Part shown: positions 61,391-64,000 of the stretch, piece by piece
How the letters are laid out: the number at the start of each line of letters is the position of its first letter
Position numbering within the stretch: position 1 is the stretch's first letter
Assembly (NCBI RefSeq): GCF_963675165.1
Contig: NC_087379.1
Span: forward strand, 815,001-879,000
Length of the DNA stretch: 64,000 bases
Reading direction: 5' to 3'
Origin: Halichondria panicea
Lineage: Eukaryota; Porifera; Demospongiae; Suberitida; Halichondriidae
Notes under the pieces: generated by a model
Seen by the model: the letters and a program-made list of their open reading frames with translations, nothing else
Databases searched by the model: none
Told to the model about the DNA's origin: nothing
Program-made: the position numbers and the translations under genes

Positions 61391-64000
61391 TTAAGAAATA
61401 GTTGTTGCAGTTCTAATTTTATACACAGTAGATTGTCTTTCATTGTTAAATCCCCCAATCATAAGGCACTCTGATGGAGACAGCGACACAGTGGCAGCGT
61501 CTGCTATAGGAGATGGTAGATCACCAACGTAGAGCCAGGAGTCCATCGAGGACGAGTAGGCGTAGATCCTTTGAGTGGCTTTACCACTATCCACTCCACC
61601 AACAGCAAAGAGGGTGTCGGATATCGTTACAGGGGAGGGCGCGTAAGACGGTGTGTTGGATATTGTATTCCAGACAGAGTCGGCTTTGTTGGCACTCCCA
61701 TCATCCTGTCGGTCTGCTGAGATGAGCTTGTCGACTTGAGCAGCACACACCTTGTTTAGATCCTTGCCGTCATATCCACCCATTAGGTACACTGTGTTGT
61801 TGTAGACAATTCTTCTTTGGTCACGACAAGCATACGGTAGTCTGTCTGTCTCGCTCCACTGGGAGGTGCTGATGTTGTAGATCTCAACAATATTAGTGTA
61901 GTCATAAACGTCCACATTACCTCCTGCTACGACCAGATGTGTTGGGAGACTAACGACTGCTGGTGAATACCTCGCTGTGGGCATGGGTGGGATCGTCCGT
62001 TTCCAGTTCCTTCCTTTGTGAAACGCATGTACCACATTGGATGTAGGGTTGGACGAATCCAAACCACCAACTGCTACCAGTTCACCTTTGACCTCCCCTA
62101 GACCAAAATAGTGTACAGGAAGTCTGGGCAGAGTTGACCAGACGTCTTGTGGCGGATTGTAACAGTGGACACAGTGCTCGTCATCATCGTTATAACATTC
62201 TCCTCCACCATAGTAGACCTTGCCATTGATGGTTACCGCTCGTCCATCAGTCCTCTTCACTGGAGCCTCAGAGCACTGACTGTAGGACAACTGAACCTGT
62301 AGGGACTGGAGAATACAGAGAGTCAATAACTTGTGTTGCATGTGATGAATGATTGTGTAGCTAGTATAATTAAGGGCATTTGTAACCCTAATCATCAGTT
62401 ACAAGGTTACGGTCATATACCATAGCGGTTACCATAGCAACAAAAATATTGTCAGTATATCGATCCTGTGCATTTATGTAGCCAAGAGCAAATAAGATGC
62501 TATAGGTATGGAATTTGTGGTGATTTCAGTAGACTAACAGCACCAGGGATATGCCAATGTCAATGTTAGTACCAACCACTAATGGTTGGTACTAACAGGA
62601 GCCCATAAAGAGAAGGAGTGGCTAACTACGGGCATCACGTCTCGTAAGTGGTTATGACCGCATTTCCATATATGCTAAGTGGTTGAATCCCTACACGTGT
62701 TATACGCAATGCAGGGATGCGGTTTGCAAGCACTTAGTCGCTTCCATACAAGGAAGTGCGGTTTCACCGGAAATTACGAGACATGATCCCCAAGTGTACG
62801 TTGAAGTTAGCCGCTCCTTCTCTTTATGGGCTCCTGGTACTAACCATACACAAGTTTATTCTAATGTACAATCAATACCAGGCCTAGTTGTTGACCTACC
62901 GTTATTTTAGGGGACAAATCGGCCTGGGAACGAAGCTATAATTATAGCCCATTGATTGACTACAAGCCACATTAATTTTAACAACTTTGATTCGAATTAC
63001 TGAGGCATCGCAAATGTTACACAAAACTAAAGTACACAACAACTTCTATTCTAAACCTAGAGACTGCAAAAATATAGTTGTACATGGTGATCAGTTAAAA
63101 CATTAAACTTTGGACTTGGTACTTCTATTAGGGGGCGATACCATAAGAGATATGAGAGTATCATAATTATTACATATATATAGATACAATGAGAGATAGG
63201 AGGGTATTATAATTATTATAGATGTGTGCACTTAGTGGTACAGTGTTGATGAGCTCACCTGTGGTTTGCTGGTCAGGTAGTCTCTGGTTTTGGTCAGTTG
63301 GTTGTTTAAACTCTGAATGGTGGTTTTATTCTTCTGAAGGTAAGTGTCATTGGAGGCAAGCATCGAATCTTTGTGGGTGATAATAGAGTTTTTGTCAGCT
63401 AGCTCTTGTTCCACTTGTGCAGTGAGATTGGTGACATCTGTTTCCAGTTGAGCTATTTTCGTAGCTTTAGATACAAGCTCGTTTTGAGTGTAGTTGACGT
63501 TGGCAATTTGTTGCTCCACCTCTTCAGTGAGTTGCTTACATCGAGTTTCTAATTCCACAATCCTAGAATTTCTTGAAATAATAAATTCATCTTTCGTGTT
63601 AACAATTGTCTCTTTAGCTTCGAGTTGACCTTTAAGATCTTCGTTTTCCAATTTATACTGATCAGTTTCCACAGAGCGCACCAACTGCATACGCTCGACA
63701 GTGTTTTCACTTTCTTCCTCTTGTCGTCTTTTCTCCTCCGCCAGTGCCTCGATCTCTCCTGCTTTCTCCTGGATTGCCGAGTCCTTCCTCACAACCTCCT
63801 CCTCAAGCTCCCTCTTCTCTGTCAGTAGGGCACTCACTCGCTGGAGCATCTCCACTCTGTTCTCAAAGGAGGGAGGGTGTTCAAGTACCACACCCACCAT
63901 CCGACCCACTATCTCCGCTGCTCTAGGCCTTTGCTGAGGGTTGTTGCTGAGACAGCGCATGATGAGGTCCATCAGAGGGTGGTCTGGGGAAATTTTTCGA
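61391..64000 (-). CDS. Kinase / coiled-coil / kelch protein, copy 2 (cut by window end)
   Basis: Kelch exon 62296-61391 (in-phase alternative start 62305) and kinase/coiled-coil exon from beyond 64000 to 63259, in phase. Only the end of the kinase C-lobe (KISPDHPLMDLIMRCLSNNPQQRPRA) and the coiled coil lie in the window. The protein is very close to copy 1 over kelch, with scattered changes and small indels (for example VDVYDYTN for DSGEYTN). The coiled coil has a different middle: an added VTNLTAQ heptad segment and loss of most KDSTIA repeats. No stop or frameshift is seen. The intron has gained a 239-bp mobile element absent from copy 1. Confidence 0.88.
62565..62596. repeat. 14-bp perfect hairpin next to the mobile element
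   Basis: GTTAGTACCAACCA / TGGTTGGTACTAAC with a four-base loop. Its right arm contains the 9-bp target sequence later duplicated by the element at 62597, so the element inserted at a hairpin arm. Confidence 0.85.
62597..62835. mobile_element. MULE-type MITE, 30-bp inverted repeats, 9-bp TSD
   Basis: The ends AGGAGCCCATAAAGAGAAGG... (62597-62626) and its complement (62806-62835) differ at one base. The direct repeat GGTACTAAC flanks both sides (62588-62596, 62836-62844). It lies in the intron of the kinase/kelch copy 2 and is missing from the same intron of copy 1, so it inserted after the duplication or was lost there. Confidence 0.9.

Noticed and set aside
62683-62910. 75-codon plus-strand open frame
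   Set aside because: It runs through the interior and end of the 62597-62835 element into intron DNA and has no start context or similarity.
1-64000. tRNA, rRNA or retroelement polymerase genes
   Set aside because: I looked for A/B boxes, rRNA blocks and reverse-transcriptase or transposase motifs and saw none that hold up; a covariance-model scan would be needed for small RNAs.

Overview
The window is animal nuclear DNA and most likely comes from a sponge (demosponge type). Genes are dense, on both strands, and split by many short GT-AG introns. The proteins are metazoan: NUP210, AATF, RIPOR, fibrocystin-L, a BH1/BH2 Bcl-2 protein, DNAJC25 and CWF19L1. Kinase/coiled-coil/kelch fusion proteins and small inverted-repeat elements resembling those of demosponges point to Porifera. 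The species cannot be fixed from sequence alone. Every exon chain below was built by hand from splice sites, reading phase and protein similarity; no transcript or database was consulted.

Layout. 1-6255 (+) is the 3' part of NUP210. 6455-10220 (-) is AATF, head-to-head with a small SH3 protein at 10412-11235 (+). 11560-23560 (-) is a 24-exon RIPOR/FAM65 gene. A pyrimidine-rich tandem array (23767-24005) lies between it and a membrane-anchored MYND-finger protein (24086-25776, +). 26050-46073 (+) is a 21-exon, about 5056-residue fibrocystin-L (PKHD1L1)-type receptor. It carries an N-terminal CAP-like domain and one coding exon of 9.4 kb. 46528-47262 (-) is a Bcl-2 homologue with its own TATA box.

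From about 47.6 kb onward the region is rearranged. The DNAJC25 homologue (-) has sound 5' exons but a frame-broken 3' part, and a 770-bp inverted-repeat element sits exactly at one splice acceptor. A kinase/coiled-coil/kelch gene (51129-53986, -) is duplicated at 61391-64000 (-, cut by the window end). Between the copies lies a CWF19L1 homologue (+) with an in-frame stop, a frameshift and a splice-phase break. It is crowded with foldback elements and a CA-rich minisatellite that has amplified the start of one of its exons.

The genes do not form one pathway. They cover nuclear pore structure, ribosome biogenesis, Rho signalling and polarity, a large cell-surface or ciliary receptor, apoptosis, ER co-chaperone function and lariat debranching. 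Shared control is suggested only by the head-to-head pairs AATF/SH3 and RIPOR/MYND. The two most unusual items are the CAP-fibrocystin-L fusion and the decaying, duplicated, element-rich block at 47.6-64 kb.
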